In this document: positions 36,292 through 44,716 of the stretch, in pieces
Layout: the number at the start of each line of letters is the position of its first letter
Numbering within the stretch: the first letter of the stretch is position 1
Assembly (NCBI RefSeq): GCF_007859935.1
Contig: NZ_SJPO01000015.1
Span: 1-64,000 of the forward strand
Direction: 5' to 3'
Source of the DNA: Posidoniimonas polymericola
GTDB taxonomy: Bacteria > Planctomycetota > Planctomycetia > Pirellulales > Lacipirellulaceae
DNA length: 64,000 nt
Program-made: the position numbers and the translations under genes
Notes under the pieces: generated by a model
Database searches by the model: none
Seen by the model: only the letters and a program-made list of their open reading frames with translations
Told to the model about the DNA's origin: nothing

Positions 36292-36483
36292 GGTTGCTGC
36301 CATTCGGGGCCAACCTCGCTTGGGGTATCGGGGTCCACTTTTTGGGCATCTTGCATCCGCCTGTGGCGCGCAAGAGGGGAGCATAGTCTGCCAAGCGGTG
36401 GCGGCGAGCGGAATCCCTGCCGGTCCCCCGTGGCCGCCGTCTCGTCCTACGGCTGGCCCTCATGCAACTGCTATGCCGCAGTG

Positions 36484-38547
36484 CTACTGAGTTCTGGCCG
36501 GCGGCGGGTTGAACGCGGTGCGGGCGGGGCGGCTAGGTTCTTGGCCGGTGGCGAGCTGAACCTGGGGGAACTGGTAGCCGGGCGTCCGTAGCTCGGTTAC
36601 TTGCTCGAGCAAGATCCGACGGACTTCTAAGATGCTCTGCGGGTGGCGGTGCACGCTGAGGTGGTTCGCCTCGACGACCAGCTGTGACGCGACCTGCGGC
36701 GTCCCGTCAAGCCTGGCGCTGTCGATCGACACGACGCCATCGCCCTCCGAGCCGAGCAGGCTACGCCAGCCAGACTCGGGGACGTCCCCGACGATGTTGT
36801 GGTAGGTCACCCACGGCCCGGGCGGCGCAGTAAGCAGCGGCGGCAGCAGCGTCGAATCGGGTTCCAACGACTCGATGCTGGTCCGCAGGCTAATCGGCGA
36901 CCCGCCGCGGAAGTAGCCCGGGTTCTTGGCCAAGAGTTGTTGGCGGCCGCGCATGGCCCGCATCGGCGCGGCGATCAACTTCCTGCCAAGCCAGGTCGTG
37001 ACGTCGTTGGCGAACTTGCTGCCGCGGTGGGGCGAGCCGATCGTCACGACGCGGCGAACCGACGGGCTGGGGCGGAAGAAGTAGGTGGCGGCCAGCGAGT
37101 TCTTCGTTTCGTCGTCCGCGACCAGCTGCTGGAAGGGGCGGTCGGTGTTCGCCTGCCAGAAGAGCTGCTTGCTGTCCACGCTCTGCATCCGCGAGACGAG
37201 GCCCCCCATGCTGTGGCCCACCAGCACCATTTGATCGAGGGCCGGCGCCCTGCGTCGCGGGTCAACGTCGTCGCGGAGCTGGTCGAGGTCGCGTCGCAGC
37301 TGCGATGCGCTCGCCTGGAAAGGCTGCCCGGACGGGTAGAGGTAGAACCAAAACTGGTAGTGGTCGCGGACGTCCGGGTCGCTCCGGAGGTCGTTGAACA
37401 TCTCCATCCAGGTGACCGGGCTCGACCACAGGCCGTGCACCATCAGCACCGGCATCTTGTGCGGGTTGTACGGCTCTAGCATGTACAGTCCCTGCAGCTT
37501 CTTGACGCTGTCGGGCTTGAGCAGCCCAAGCGTCGAGACCTCGTCCTTCCTCAGCGCGGGCTGATTGAGGTAGTAGGCGAGGGGGGTGCTCAGGTCCGAC
37601 TCGAGCGGCACCACGCGGTCTTCGACATGGATGGTCTGTCCATCGAGCGGGTCGTGGAGTTCGAGCACGAACGCCGGCGCGGGATCGGCGGGGTTCACGA
37701 GCTCCTGCGGCTGGTCGGGCGGGGCGCCGGGTTGGCGTTGCGGGCACGAGCCACTGGTGTCGACCCGCAGGAACGCGGTCAGCGGGAACGACAACTGCTC
37801 TGGCAGGTAGCTCTCCGCCGGGTCCTCCGAGTCGTGGCGCCGCCGCACCGCGATCAGCGGGACTCCCAGCCCGTACGAGTGGAAGTGGTTCCGCAGCCCG
37901 TTCACCTGGTAGTCGCTGACGAACTCGAAGCGGTCAACGTCGTCGTCGTGCCACCCGGAACTCTGCAACGCGACGTTGAACGAGCAGATGTGGTTGGCGG
38001 TCTTGAGGGTGCGGCGTTCGCCGGGTCGGACCGCCCCCTCTTTGCTGACCAGCCTCAGCAGCCCTTCGAGCGACTGGTTGTACAGGTCGCAGGCACCACG
38101 GAAGTGCGGGTCGAACTCGTTGGCTCCGTTCTCGCTGGAGCAAGAGAAGAGGTAGTCGTACGCGTGCCGCAGCGAGGTGCCGTAGAGCTCGCTCGCGTGG
38201 GCTAGGTCCCGCCCGCGCACGTCCTCGGCGCCAAGGTACGCCAGCTCGGCCATCGCGTAGCAGTGCGATTGCTTGGTCGCGGGGGTCGAGAGCTCTTCCA
38301 GCCGAGCGATCAACGCGGTGCGGTCGCCCTTAAGGTCGTTGATGAGGTCGAGCTTGCGAAGTAGCTGCTCGGTCCTGCGGGAGGGGCGCCCACCGGAGGT
38401 GGTGATGGCGTCGAACCGGGCGGCGAACGGATTCCTCGGCGACTCCCGGAGTGTTACCCACTCGGAGTTTGAGCTGCAACCGGACAGCGCGAGCGCGCTT
38501 GCGAGCAGCAAGATCGAGCAGAGCAGGCGGGGAGGGGGTGTGGGCAC
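36484..38547 (-). CDS. Lipoprotein with alpha/beta-hydrolase (lipase-like) domain
   Basis: A 687-residue protein with a lipobox (LALSGCSS, lipidated Cys near 24). After a helical N-terminal half of unknown role (about 60-370), the hydrolase domain carries MPVLMVHGLWSSPVTW (the HGxW oxyanion region) and VGHSMGGLVSR with nucleophile S446. TIGSPHRGSKFAND is typical of triacylglycerol-lipase/PGAP1-like enzymes. A late His in LVVEANHLSVHRHPQ probably completes the triad. It is likely anchored to a membrane facing the periplasm and acts on lipid or ester substrates. It lies downstream of csrA on the same strand, separated by a strong palindrome. Confidence 0.88.
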   Translation of the reverse strand: MPTPPPRLLCSILLLASALALSGCSSNSEWVTLRESPRNPFAARFDAITTSGGRPSRRTEQLLRKLDLINDLKGDRTALIARLEELSTPATKQSHCYAMAELAYLGAEDVRGRDLAHASELYGTSLRHAYDYLFSCSSENGANEFDPHFRGACDLYNQSLEGLLRLVSKEGAVRPGERRTLKTANHICSFNVALQSSGWHDDDVDRFEFVSDYQVNGLRNHFHSYGLGVPLIAVRRRHDSEDPAESYLPEQLSFPLTAFLRVDTSGSCPQRQPGAPPDQPQELVNPADPAPAFVLELHDPLDGQTIHVEDRVVPLESDLSTPLAYYLNQPALRKDEVSTLGLLKPDSVKKLQGLYMLEPYNPHKMPVLMVHGLWSSPVTWMEMFNDLRSDPDVRDHYQFWFYLYPSGQPFQASASQLRRDLDQLRDDVDPRRRAPALDQMVLVGHSMGGLVSRMQSVDSKQLFWQANTDRPFQQLVADDETKNSLAATYFFRPSPSVRRVVTIGSPHRGSKFANDVTTWLGRKLIAAPMRAMRGRQQLLAKNPGYFRGGSPISLRTSIESLEPDSTLLPPLLTAPPGPWVTYHNIVGDVPESGWRSLLGSEGDGVVSIDSARLDGTPQVASQLVVEANHLSVHRHPQSILEVRRILLEQVTELRTPGYQFPQVQLATGQEPSRPARTAFNPPPARTQ

Positions 38548-38716
38548 GAACGGCTCGCAGCTGTAGCGACGCGAGATACGCCGGGGCCGCCACTGGGGCG
38601 GGGTCGCGAGACTTTAGGCCGAGAGTGCTAGCTCGGTCAAGATGAATCGTGCAGATCCAACAGGGCCAGTAGAGGAGAAGCGAGGAGCAGTCTCGAAACG
38701 AGACTACCCGCCGCTG

Positions 38717-38752
38717 AGTCGATCGCCCTGGGCGCTAGCAGGGCGATCGACT
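38717..38752. repeat. Perfect 13-bp inverted repeat between csrA and the lipoprotein gene
   Basis: Arms AGTCGATCGCCCT and AGGGCGATCGACT flank a ten-base spacer. As RNA on either strand it forms a stable hairpin. There is no T-run after it on either side, so it is not a standard intrinsic terminator. It sits 65 bases past the csrA stop. It could limit read-through, protect the csrA 3' end or bind a protein. Confidence 0.85.
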
Positions 38753-38816
38753 GTGCGCGTGCAGACGTGCTGGACGCCATTCGCCCGCTTTGATGCGGCG
38801 CGGGCCAATAGGTCGG

Positions 38817-39101
38817 CTAGCCGACCGCCTTAACGTGGTTCTCGGCAAAAGGGGTGTGGAGCCTCGGCATCGCAACCCGCGAGTGGCTGACCGAGTAGGC
38901 GTGGTCGTCGGACTGCGACTCTTCGGGCAGCTCAATCTCGAATTCTTCGACAGTCTGCTTCAATTCGCCGCGGAGGATCCGGACGTCACGTGGGGCATTA
39001 ATCGCGACCGTTACGCGATTGCCAGCGATCCGGCGAATCTCAACCGTGACGTTGTCGCCGATCTGGATGGACTCGTTCGCTTTTCTGCTGAGTACTAGCA
39101 T
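38817..39101 (-). CDS. csrA: Carbon storage regulator CsrA with C-terminal extension
   Basis: The first ~60 residues are a full CsrA: MLVLSRKANESIQIGDNVTV, RVTVAINAPRDVRILRGEL. The RNA-contact residues in the first strand (LSRK) and in PRDVRILR are kept. CsrA dimers bind GGA motifs in mRNA leaders and alter translation or stability. The protein continues to 94 residues with an extra tail of about 30 residues rich in Ser, His and Asp (ESQSDDHAYSVSHSR), longer than the usual 60-70. No flagellar genes or fliW are adjacent. The 3' end is followed by the palindrome at 38717. Confidence 0.95.
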   Translation of the reverse strand: MLVLSRKANESIQIGDNVTVEIRRIAGNRVTVAINAPRDVRILRGELKQTVEEFEIELPEESQSDDHAYSVSHSRVAMPRLHTPFAENHVKAVG

Positions 39102-39459
39102 CTGCCGTTTCTCCGTTGAGATCCTTGCGTTTCCAGGAGGCTCCTACCTCGCTGATCTGCTTACCACGCGTCGTGGCGTCTCGTGCTTATGCAACAGAGG
39201 CGCCAAAAGTCCTGTCTGCGGACAAAACTTTTTCGAAGACGCGTTTCGCCGGGAAACTCGCGCACTGCTTAGCCTCAAGTTGCCAGTAGTCGCCGACCGA
39301 AGAGCTCCCACGATCTCAATTCAAGATTGTGCGTCGCAGATTGGGATGTCGGCAGCCACCAAGAGGTGGCCGGCGGTCGATGAATCTGGTATCCCTAGCG
39401 TGTCCCGCAAATCGCCGCCTCCCCGAACCCTAAGTACTTACGTGTCTGAACATTGGGCA
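39102..39459. other. Intergenic region, csrA / M24 peptidase
   Basis: About 360 bases between divergent genes. The peptidase frame stays open through it, even into csrA antisense, with in-frame ATG at 39346, so part may be coding; I see no domain in that stretch. A small hairpin CCACGCGTCGTGG lies near 39162-39174. Promoters for both flanking genes should be here. Confidence 0.4.
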
Positions 39460-40557
39460 GTGAACAAGCCGGCCTGCCGTAGCCGTCAACAACGCCTGCT
39501 AGCCGAGATGAAGCAGCTAGGCGTAGGCCTGGTAGTGCTGTCCCGACCGGCGTCCGTGCAGTGGCTGACCGGAGCCTATGTCGGCCCGCTGTTCCCGGTG
39601 TTAGCGGCGATCAATTCCGACGGGCACGTCACGCTGGTGCTCCCCAGCAGGAAGGAAAAAATTCCCGTCGCCGCGGACGAGGTCCACGGATATGCGGAGA
39701 AACTGCTATCAACCATGCGGGACGGATCCGACCAGGTTGTCGCCACGGTGGCCACGTTGTTCGATCACCTGCACCCTGCATCGGGGCGGGTCGCCTGTGA
39801 GTTCTCGGTGGCGAGCCACCACCTGACCAAGTCCTGGTCCGACGACTGGCTTGATTTTGATAGCGTCTTATTCGGCCTGCGCCGGCAGAAGGACGCCGAC
39901 GAGCTGCAGATGCTTGCACGCGCCAACGAGGCAAACGCCGCGATGTACACGGCGGCACGGGAAATCGTGCAGCCCGGCGTCACTGAGCTGGACGTCTACA
40001 ACCAGCTGCAAGCGGTCGCGGTTTCGACGCTTGGCGAGCCGCTGACCTACTTTGGGCAGGATTTCCAGTCGTGCAGTCGGGGGGGGGCGCCTCGCGACCG
40101 CAAGTGCGAGGCGGGCGAGCTTTATATCTTGGACCTTGGCGTAGGCTTTCGGGGCTACTACTCGGACAACGCACGCACGCTCGCAGTTGGAGGCCAGCCA
40201 ACCGACGACCAGCAACGCGCCTGGGAGATGGTGTCGGAGGTCTTCTCGCTGGTCGAGGCGACCGTGGCGCCTGGTGTGAGCTGCAAGGCATTGTTCGAGC
40301 AAGCACAGCAGCTGTTAGCAGACGCCGCGCCGTGGGTCTTCAATCACCACCTGGGGCACGGGGTTGGCTTGGCGCCGCACGAAGGGCCGCACCTCAACCC
40401 CAATTGGGACGACACCTTCCGCTCCGGCGAATTCTTCACCGTTGAGCCGGGCCTGTACCACGAAGACCTCCGCGCCGGCCTGCGGTTGGAGCAGAACTAC
40501 CTGGTGACGGACTCCGGCGTTGAGCTGCTGACCGATTGGCCGCTGGAGATGGCGTAG
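39460..40557 (+). CDS. M24 family aminopeptidase (Xaa-Pro peptidase-like)
   Basis: Using GTG 39460 the protein has 365 residues, the usual length; ATG 39346 would add 38 residues outside the family. The N-terminal creatinase-like domain (about 5-130) precedes the pita-bread catalytic domain. All five metal ligands are visible: D225 (ILDLGVG), D236 (YYSDNARTL), H300 (HLGHGVGL), E329 (TVEPGLY) and E344 (RLEQNYL). It should be a cytosolic dimetal peptidase removing residues before proline or related dipeptides. The next gene starts 95 bases later on the same strand. Confidence 0.9.
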   Translation: MNKPACRSRQQRLLAEMKQLGVGLVVLSRPASVQWLTGAYVGPLFPVLAAINSDGHVTLVLPSRKEKIPVAADEVHGYAEKLLSTMRDGSDQVVATVATLFDHLHPASGRVACEFSVASHHLTKSWSDDWLDFDSVLFGLRRQKDADELQMLARANEANAAMYTAAREIVQPGVTELDVYNQLQAVAVSTLGEPLTYFGQDFQSCSRGGAPRDRKCEAGELYILDLGVGFRGYYSDNARTLAVGGQPTDDQQRAWEMVSEVFSLVEATVAPGVSCKALFEQAQQLLADAAPWVFNHHLGHGVGLAPHEGPHLNPNWDDTFRSGEFFTVEPGLYHEDLRAGLRLEQNYLVTDSGVELLTDWPLEMA

Positions 40558-40652
40558 CCGCGGGGCGGACGGCGGCAGCTTGTCTTGACCTCGCCCGAGG
40601 GGTCCCTATACTCCGCGCCGTTTTGACCCACCGCCTCGGCCCCCCTCCCGCC

Positions 40653-41447
40653 ATGCCCCCCCGATTCGTTGACATCCACTGCCACATGCTGCCGGGCATT
40701 GACGACGGCGCCCGCGACTCGGCCGACTCCCTCGCGATGGCGTTGCTCGCGGTTGAAGAGGGCATCGACACGATCGTGGTGACTCCCCACCAACTCGGCG
40801 GCTACGTGCACAACCGCGGCGACGAGATCCGCGTCCGGGCGGTCGAGCTGCAGGAGCTGCTCAGGGCCCATGGGATCCCGCTGCGGGTGCTCCCCGGCGC
40901 CGATGTGCGGATCGACGACGGCATGGTCGAGAAGCTCGTCTCAGGGGAAGTGCTGACCGTGGCGGACAAGCGTCGCCATGTGCTGCTCGAGTTGCCTCAC
41001 GAGCTCTATCAGCCTCTCGAGCCGGTGCTCGACGCGCTCGACTCACACAATATCACCGGCATTCTCACACACCCAGAGCGGAACCGCGGGATCCTCTCGC
41101 GCCCATCGCTGATAGAACCGTTGGTCGAGCGTGGCTGCCTGATGCAGGTCACGGCCGGCAGCCTGGCGGGCGGCTTCGGCGACGCCGCCCGGGCGTTGGC
41201 CGAGCGGATGTGCTCGCGGGGCCTGGTGCACTTCATTGCAACCGACGCGCACGGCGCCCGGTCGCGACGGCCCAAGATCCGCGATGCCTACCAGCGCTGT
41301 GTGGAGCTGGCTGGTGTGGAGGCCGCCGACGCCTGGTGCTCTAGCAATCCCGGCCTGGCCGTGACCGGCCAGGCGGTCCCCGCTGGAGTCACGGCCGTCA
41401 GGCCGGCCAAGAAGACAGGCTGGGCCTTCTGGAAAAAGGCGGCTTGA
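40653..41447 (+). CDS. PHP-family tyrosine phosphatase-like protein (CpsB/YwqE type)
   Basis: From ATG 40653 the protein has 264 residues. The PHP metal site is clear: VDIHCHMLPGIDDG with H9 and H11, TVVVTPH-like IVVTPH, LELPHE, GILTHPERN and FIATDAHG. CpsB-type enzymes dephosphorylate bacterial tyrosine kinases of capsule and exopolysaccharide pathways, using three metal ions. No kinase or polysaccharide genes are adjacent, so its partner lies elsewhere. Its stop overlaps the start of the next gene (TGATG), so the two are translationally coupled. Confidence 0.92.
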   Translation: MPPRFVDIHCHMLPGIDDGARDSADSLAMALLAVEEGIDTIVVTPHQLGGYVHNRGDEIRVRAVELQELLRAHGIPLRVLPGADVRIDDGMVEKLVSGEVLTVADKRRHVLLELPHELYQPLEPVLDALDSHNITGILTHPERNRGILSRPSLIEPLVERGCLMQVTAGSLAGGFGDAARALAERMCSRGLVHFIATDAHGARSRRPKIRDAYQRCVELAGVEAADAWCSSNPGLAVTGQAVPAGVTAVRPAKKTGWAFWKKAA

Positions 41448-42247
41448 TGGGGAAGTTCTCGCGACGGGCGCTGTTGGCCGCCGCGGCGGGGTGTCTTGCG
41501 ACGCCCCGCGGAGCGTCGGCCAGCTCATTGACATGGGTCGACCAGCGGCAGTACGGGCCGTTCCAGGTCCGCTCGACGTTCCCGCTCGATTCATGCTCCG
41601 GGGTGCTGCAGGAGCTGCCCGCGTTGGAGCTCGAGCTGCGTCGAGTGCTGGCGCTGAGCCCCTGCGAGGAGCCGATCGATATCGAGGTGCTCTCGAGCAA
41701 GCGGCAGCACCGCGACTACCTCAAGAACCGTTTCCCGAACACGCCCTACCGCCGCGCTCTGTTCGTTAAGCTGGGAGGCCAGGCGACCGTCTTTGCCTAC
41801 CGCGACGAAGAGCTCGGCGTCGACCTGCGTCACGAGTGCACGCACGCCCTGCTGCACGCCGACCTGGCGATGGTGCCCCTTTGGCTAGATGAGGGGCTGG
41901 CGGAATACTTCGAGATGCCGAAGGCCGACCGAGCGTTTGGCAATCCGCACGAGAAACTGCTGCAGTGGGACATGCGGTTCGGGCTGGTCGAGAGCCTGGC
42001 GTCGCTCGAGGCGAAACGGGACCTCTCCCAGATGAACTCGGGCGACTACCGTTCGGCGTGGGCCTGGACGCACTTCATGCTGCACGGCCCGCAGGCCGCC
42101 TCGCAGCAACTGTGGTCATTCTTGGCCGCGATTCGGCGAGGGGAACCGCCGGGATCGCTGTCTGAGCGACTCGAAGCTGTTCTGCCCGGTGTCGAGCGTC
42201 AGCTCGCCCGCCACTTTCAGAAGTGGACCCGGATGGCTCGGCAGTAG
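41447..42247 (+). CDS. Tat-exported HExxH metalloprotease-like protein
   Basis: A 266-residue protein whose ATG shares a base with the stop of the phosphatase gene. The N-terminus KFSRRALLAAAAGCLATP has the twin-arginine and hydrophobic core of a Tat signal. The catalytic motif HECTH (H129-E130, H133) with downstream WLDEGLAEYFEMP (third-ligand region) resembles DUF1570-type gluzincins, as in the protein at 21750. It is probably periplasmic. Coupling to a CpsB-like phosphatase suggests a joint role, possibly at the cell surface, but the pairing is not one I recognise. Confidence 0.82.
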   Translation: MGKFSRRALLAAAAGCLATPRGASASSLTWVDQRQYGPFQVRSTFPLDSCSGVLQELPALELELRRVLALSPCEEPIDIEVLSSKRQHRDYLKNRFPNTPYRRALFVKLGGQATVFAYRDEELGVDLRHECTHALLHADLAMVPLWLDEGLAEYFEMPKADRAFGNPHEKLLQWDMRFGLVESLASLEAKRDLSQMNSGDYRSAWAWTHFMLHGPQAASQQLWSFLAAIRRGEPPGSLSERLEAVLPGVERQLARHFQKWTRMARQ

Positions 42248-42464
42248 CCCGTGCGGCGGGTCTTCCCAATCACCCGATCTTGCGCCGCCTGCTTATTGGG
42301 AAAACTGAGCCCCGATTCCTAAAGCTGCGGACACGACGTGTCGACCAAAGGAGTAGGTGTAGTTCCGGTCCCTCCAGAGTCGGGCCCTGGTTTCAAGCAG
42401 GGAAAGCCGGCGCCAAAGCGGGGAAGGCCAAACAAGCACGGGCTCAAAACTCAGGAAGGTTCAG

Positions 42465-42974
42465 ATGAAGATCATGACGATCCAAAAGGTCGCCGCGGCG
42501 GCCGCGATGTTTGGGATGATGCTGCCCCAGGCGACGCTGGCGGCAGCCCCTGCCGCAACGCAGGGCGACATCGCTCTGCGCAACGGCGGCGTGTTTGTTG
42601 GGCAGTATGTCGACGCCCAGGGCAATGGCGTCTCCGGCGCCGAGGTGGCGATGGTTGCCGGCGGCAAGTCGGTCGCGGTTACTAAGACCGATAAGCAGGG
42701 CCGCTTCGCGGTCAAGGGTCTGCAAAGCGGCCAGTACGATGTGGTTGCGATGAACAGCAAGACCACCTTCCGCTGCTGGGAAGGCAAAGTCGCTCCTCCT
42801 AGCGCCCGCAACGGCGCCCTGATCGTCACCGGCGACGCCGTCGTGACCGGTCAGGGGGGCGTCCTGGGATTCATTCAGACGTACCCGCTGCTGACCGCCA
42901 CCGCTGTCACCGCCGCGATTGCGATTCCGGTTGGCATCGCGGCTGCCGACGACGACGCTCCCGCCAGCCCGTAA
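42465..42974 (+). CDS. Small exported protein with CarboxypepD_reg-like domain, paralogue 1
   Basis: A 169-residue protein: signal peptide (about 1-26), a beta-sandwich of the carboxypeptidase regulatory type (about 33-95: GVFVGQYVDAQGNGVSGAEV, TKTDKQGRFAVKGLQSGQY), a conserved block FRCWEGKVAPPSARNGALIV, and a C-terminal hydrophobic segment (about 140-160) followed by acidic DDDAPASP at the very end. Paralogue 2 (43351) is nearly the same protein and paralogue 3 (44022) a diverged one, and all share the C-terminal layout. AGGAAGG precedes the ATG within a 19-base leader also found before paralogue 2. It may be a surface or membrane-anchored structural protein; function unknown. Confidence 0.85.
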   Translation: MKIMTIQKVAAAAAMFGMMLPQATLAAAPAATQGDIALRNGGVFVGQYVDAQGNGVSGAEVAMVAGGKSVAVTKTDKQGRFAVKGLQSGQYDVVAMNSKTTFRCWEGKVAPPSARNGALIVTGDAVVTGQGGVLGFIQTYPLLTATAVTAAIAIPVGIAAADDDAPASP

Positions 42975-43350
42975 CCGAAACCCGGCGGGCGACAGCCCCG
43001 CCGCGAACCCTTCCCCGCTGGTCGGCCGCCTACGGGGGAGTCAGCTAAAAATCGGCGGGCCCGCCTCTGCCCGATTTGGCAGGGGCGGGTCAGGCCGAGA
43101 CCTCTCTTCCGACAAATCAACGGCCGTATCTCCGTCGGCGCATACGCTTCGCCGAGAATCCACCTGCTTTGCTAATGCAGCGGTCGACTTCTTGTCGACC
43201 CTACATGCAGGTGTAGGGCTACTTCTCTGATTGTCGACCCTACGTGCAGGTGTAGGGCTACTTCTCTGATGGTAGGCCCCGCTACAAGCTGGGTAGGCCA
43301 GCCATCAGTGCGAGCGATCGCATATTTGGGCAAAACTAAGGAAGGTTTCG
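42975..43350. other. Intergenic region between paralogues 1 and 2 with several hairpins
   Basis: About 375 bases with no gene. It contains a GC-rich hairpin just after the stop (GGCGGG/CCCGCC near 42984-43001), another with arms AAATCGG and CCGATTT (about 43048-43076), and the two 39-base tandem units at 43193-43270. The last 19 bases before the next ATG copy the leader of paralogue 1. The region looks built from duplicated pieces. Confidence 0.6.
43193..43270. repeat. Tandem duplication of a 39-base hairpin unit
   Basis: Two adjacent 39-base copies (43193-43231 and 43232-43270) differ at one base. Each contains the inverted repeat CCCTACA-TGCAGG-TGTAGGG (second copy CCCTACG, leaving a G-T pair), so the one change keeps the stem. 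It lies about 80 bases before paralogue 2. It resembles a REP-type or regulatory hairpin pair. Confidence 0.9.
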
Positions 43351-43854
43351 ATGAAGATCATGAAGATCCAGAAGGCCGCCGCTCTGGCAGCCATGGTTGG
43401 GCTGCTGTTGCCGCCGCCTGCGCAGGCCGCCGACGCTCCGGTTGGGGCTCCCAGCGACATTGCCCTGCGTGACGGCGGCGTGTTTGTCGGCCAGTACGTT
43501 GACGCTCAGGGCAACGCGCTTGCTGGCGCCGACGTCAGCGTGGTTGTGGGCGGAAAAGCGGTTGCGGCTGCCAAGACCGACAAGCACGGCGTGTTCGCCG
43601 TGAAGGGCCTCGAGAAGGGGCAGTACGACATCGTGGCGATGGGCCGCAAAGCGACCTTCCGCTGCTGGGACGGCAAGACCGCGCCCCCCAACGCCCGCAA
43701 CGGCGCCCTGATTGTCACCGGCGACGAAGTCGTTAATGGCCAGCTCCGCAACATGCTGGCCAATCCCTGGATCGTGGGCGGCATTGTTGCCGCTGCCGTA
43801 GCCATACCGGTCGCCATCCACAATGCCGACAACGGCAGTCCTGCTTCCCCGTAA
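43351..43854 (+). CDS. Small exported protein with CarboxypepD_reg-like domain, paralogue 2
   Basis: A 167-residue protein, closely similar to paralogue 1 throughout: same signal peptide opening (MKIMKIQKAAALAAM), DIALRDGGVFVGQYVDAQGN, KTDKHGVFAVKGLEKGQYD, FRCWDGKTAPPNARNGALIV, C-terminal hydrophobic segment and end DNGSPASP. The preceding 19 bases (AAAACTAAGGAAGGTTTCG) match paralogue 1, giving the same ribosome binding site. The pair is therefore a recent tandem duplication that included the leader. A T-tailed terminator follows at 43874. Function unknown. Confidence 0.85.
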   Translation: MKIMKIQKAAALAAMVGLLLPPPAQAADAPVGAPSDIALRDGGVFVGQYVDAQGNALAGADVSVVVGGKAVAAAKTDKHGVFAVKGLEKGQYDIVAMGRKATFRCWDGKTAPPNARNGALIVTGDEVVNGQLRNMLANPWIVGGIVAAAVAIPVAIHNADNGSPASP

Positions 43855-43873
43855 TTGGGATCCAGCAGCCACA

Positions 43874-43936
43874 ACCAGCCCCGCGGGGCGTTCTCGACGC
43901 ACAGCGTTGGGTCCGCTCCGCGGGGTTGGTCTTTTT
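43874..43936 (+). terminator. Intrinsic terminator after paralogue 2
   Basis: Arms ACCAGCCCCGCGG (43874-43886) and CCGCGGGGTTGGT (43918-43930) form a 13-bp stem with one G-T pair and a 31-base loop, followed by CTTTTT. It lies 20 bases after the stop of paralogue 2 and separates it from paralogue 3. Confidence 0.88.
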
Positions 43937-44021
43937 CGAGTCGCGGATCTTCGCTAGTATCTCCGCCACACACCACGCTAGCTGGTGCTATGGATGGTCG
44001 AATACTAGCCAAGGTGAAACC

Positions 44022-44582
44022 ATGTCAGCTATCGCGAAGCGGATTGTCGCGACCCTGCTTGTCTTCCCGCTCGCCGCCGTCAGTCCCATCGCTGCGGGAG
44101 CCGAGGCGCACAGCACGACCCCTGCTGCGCAAGCGCCTGTCTGCCACGACGTGGCGCTCGCCAAGGGCGGAGTGCTGTCCGGGAGGGTAGTCGATCCCAA
44201 CGGTCAGCCGGTCGCCAACGGCCCGGTCTGGCTAGCGGCGACGAACCAAAAGCCCATCGCCGCCCGCACCGACGCCGCCGGTCGTTTTGCGTTCCAAAAC
44301 CTGCCGCGAGGCGTCTTCTGTCTCCAGGCGGGTGATGATCTTCGTGTCTGCCGCGTCTGGGATGAAAAGGCAGCGCCGCCCAAGAGTCTCAGCGGAGTGC
44401 TGATGGTCGCCGACGGCGCCGCGGTTCGCGGTCAAAGCAGCCCCCCGCCAATGCTCAATCAATTCGTCCAGGGGGCGAAGCGGTTCTTCACCCGTCCCAT
44501 CGGTGTGATCACCCTGGGAGCGGCGATTGCGACCCCCATCGTGTTGTCCGCAGACAACGACGATCCTCCTGCGTCGCCGTAG
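44022..44582 (+). CDS. Small exported protein with CarboxypepD_reg-like domain, diverged paralogue 3
   Basis: A 186-residue protein from ATG 44022 (AAGGTG upstream). Signal peptide about 1-26, then the same fold as the two preceding proteins: DVALAKGGVLSGRVVDPNGQ, RTDAAGRFAFQNLPRG, VCRVWDEKAAPPKSLSGVLM, VRGQ, a C-terminal hydrophobic helix (about 158-175) and the end DNDDPPASP. Sequence is much diverged but motif order and the PASP end are kept, so the triplet is one family with an old and a recent duplication. The region before the C-terminal helix is longer. Function unknown; carbohydrate or protein binding at the surface is possible. Confidence 0.82.
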   Translation: MSAIAKRIVATLLVFPLAAVSPIAAGAEAHSTTPAAQAPVCHDVALAKGGVLSGRVVDPNGQPVANGPVWLAATNQKPIAARTDAAGRFAFQNLPRGVFCLQAGDDLRVCRVWDEKAAPPKSLSGVLMVADGAAVRGQSSPPPMLNQFVQGAKRFFTRPIGVITLGAAIATPIVLSADNDDPPASP

Positions 44583-44716
44583 CCGACCCGGCAGACTTTG
44601 ACGCCTGTGCAACTCCATTTGCATCAGCGCGGTTCTAACGGTCGATCGATACCGTGTCGCCGAGCGCGTCGCGAGTTCGCACGCCGGCTGGAGCAGGACC
44701 GTCTAGGAGTGGCAAG

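Noticed and set aside
38717-38752. Intrinsic terminator of csrA
   Set aside because: The stem is excellent but neither strand has a T-run after it, so I list it as an inverted repeat only.
43193-43270. CRISPR array
   Set aside because: The two units are directly adjacent with no spacer and there are only two; no cas genes are nearby.
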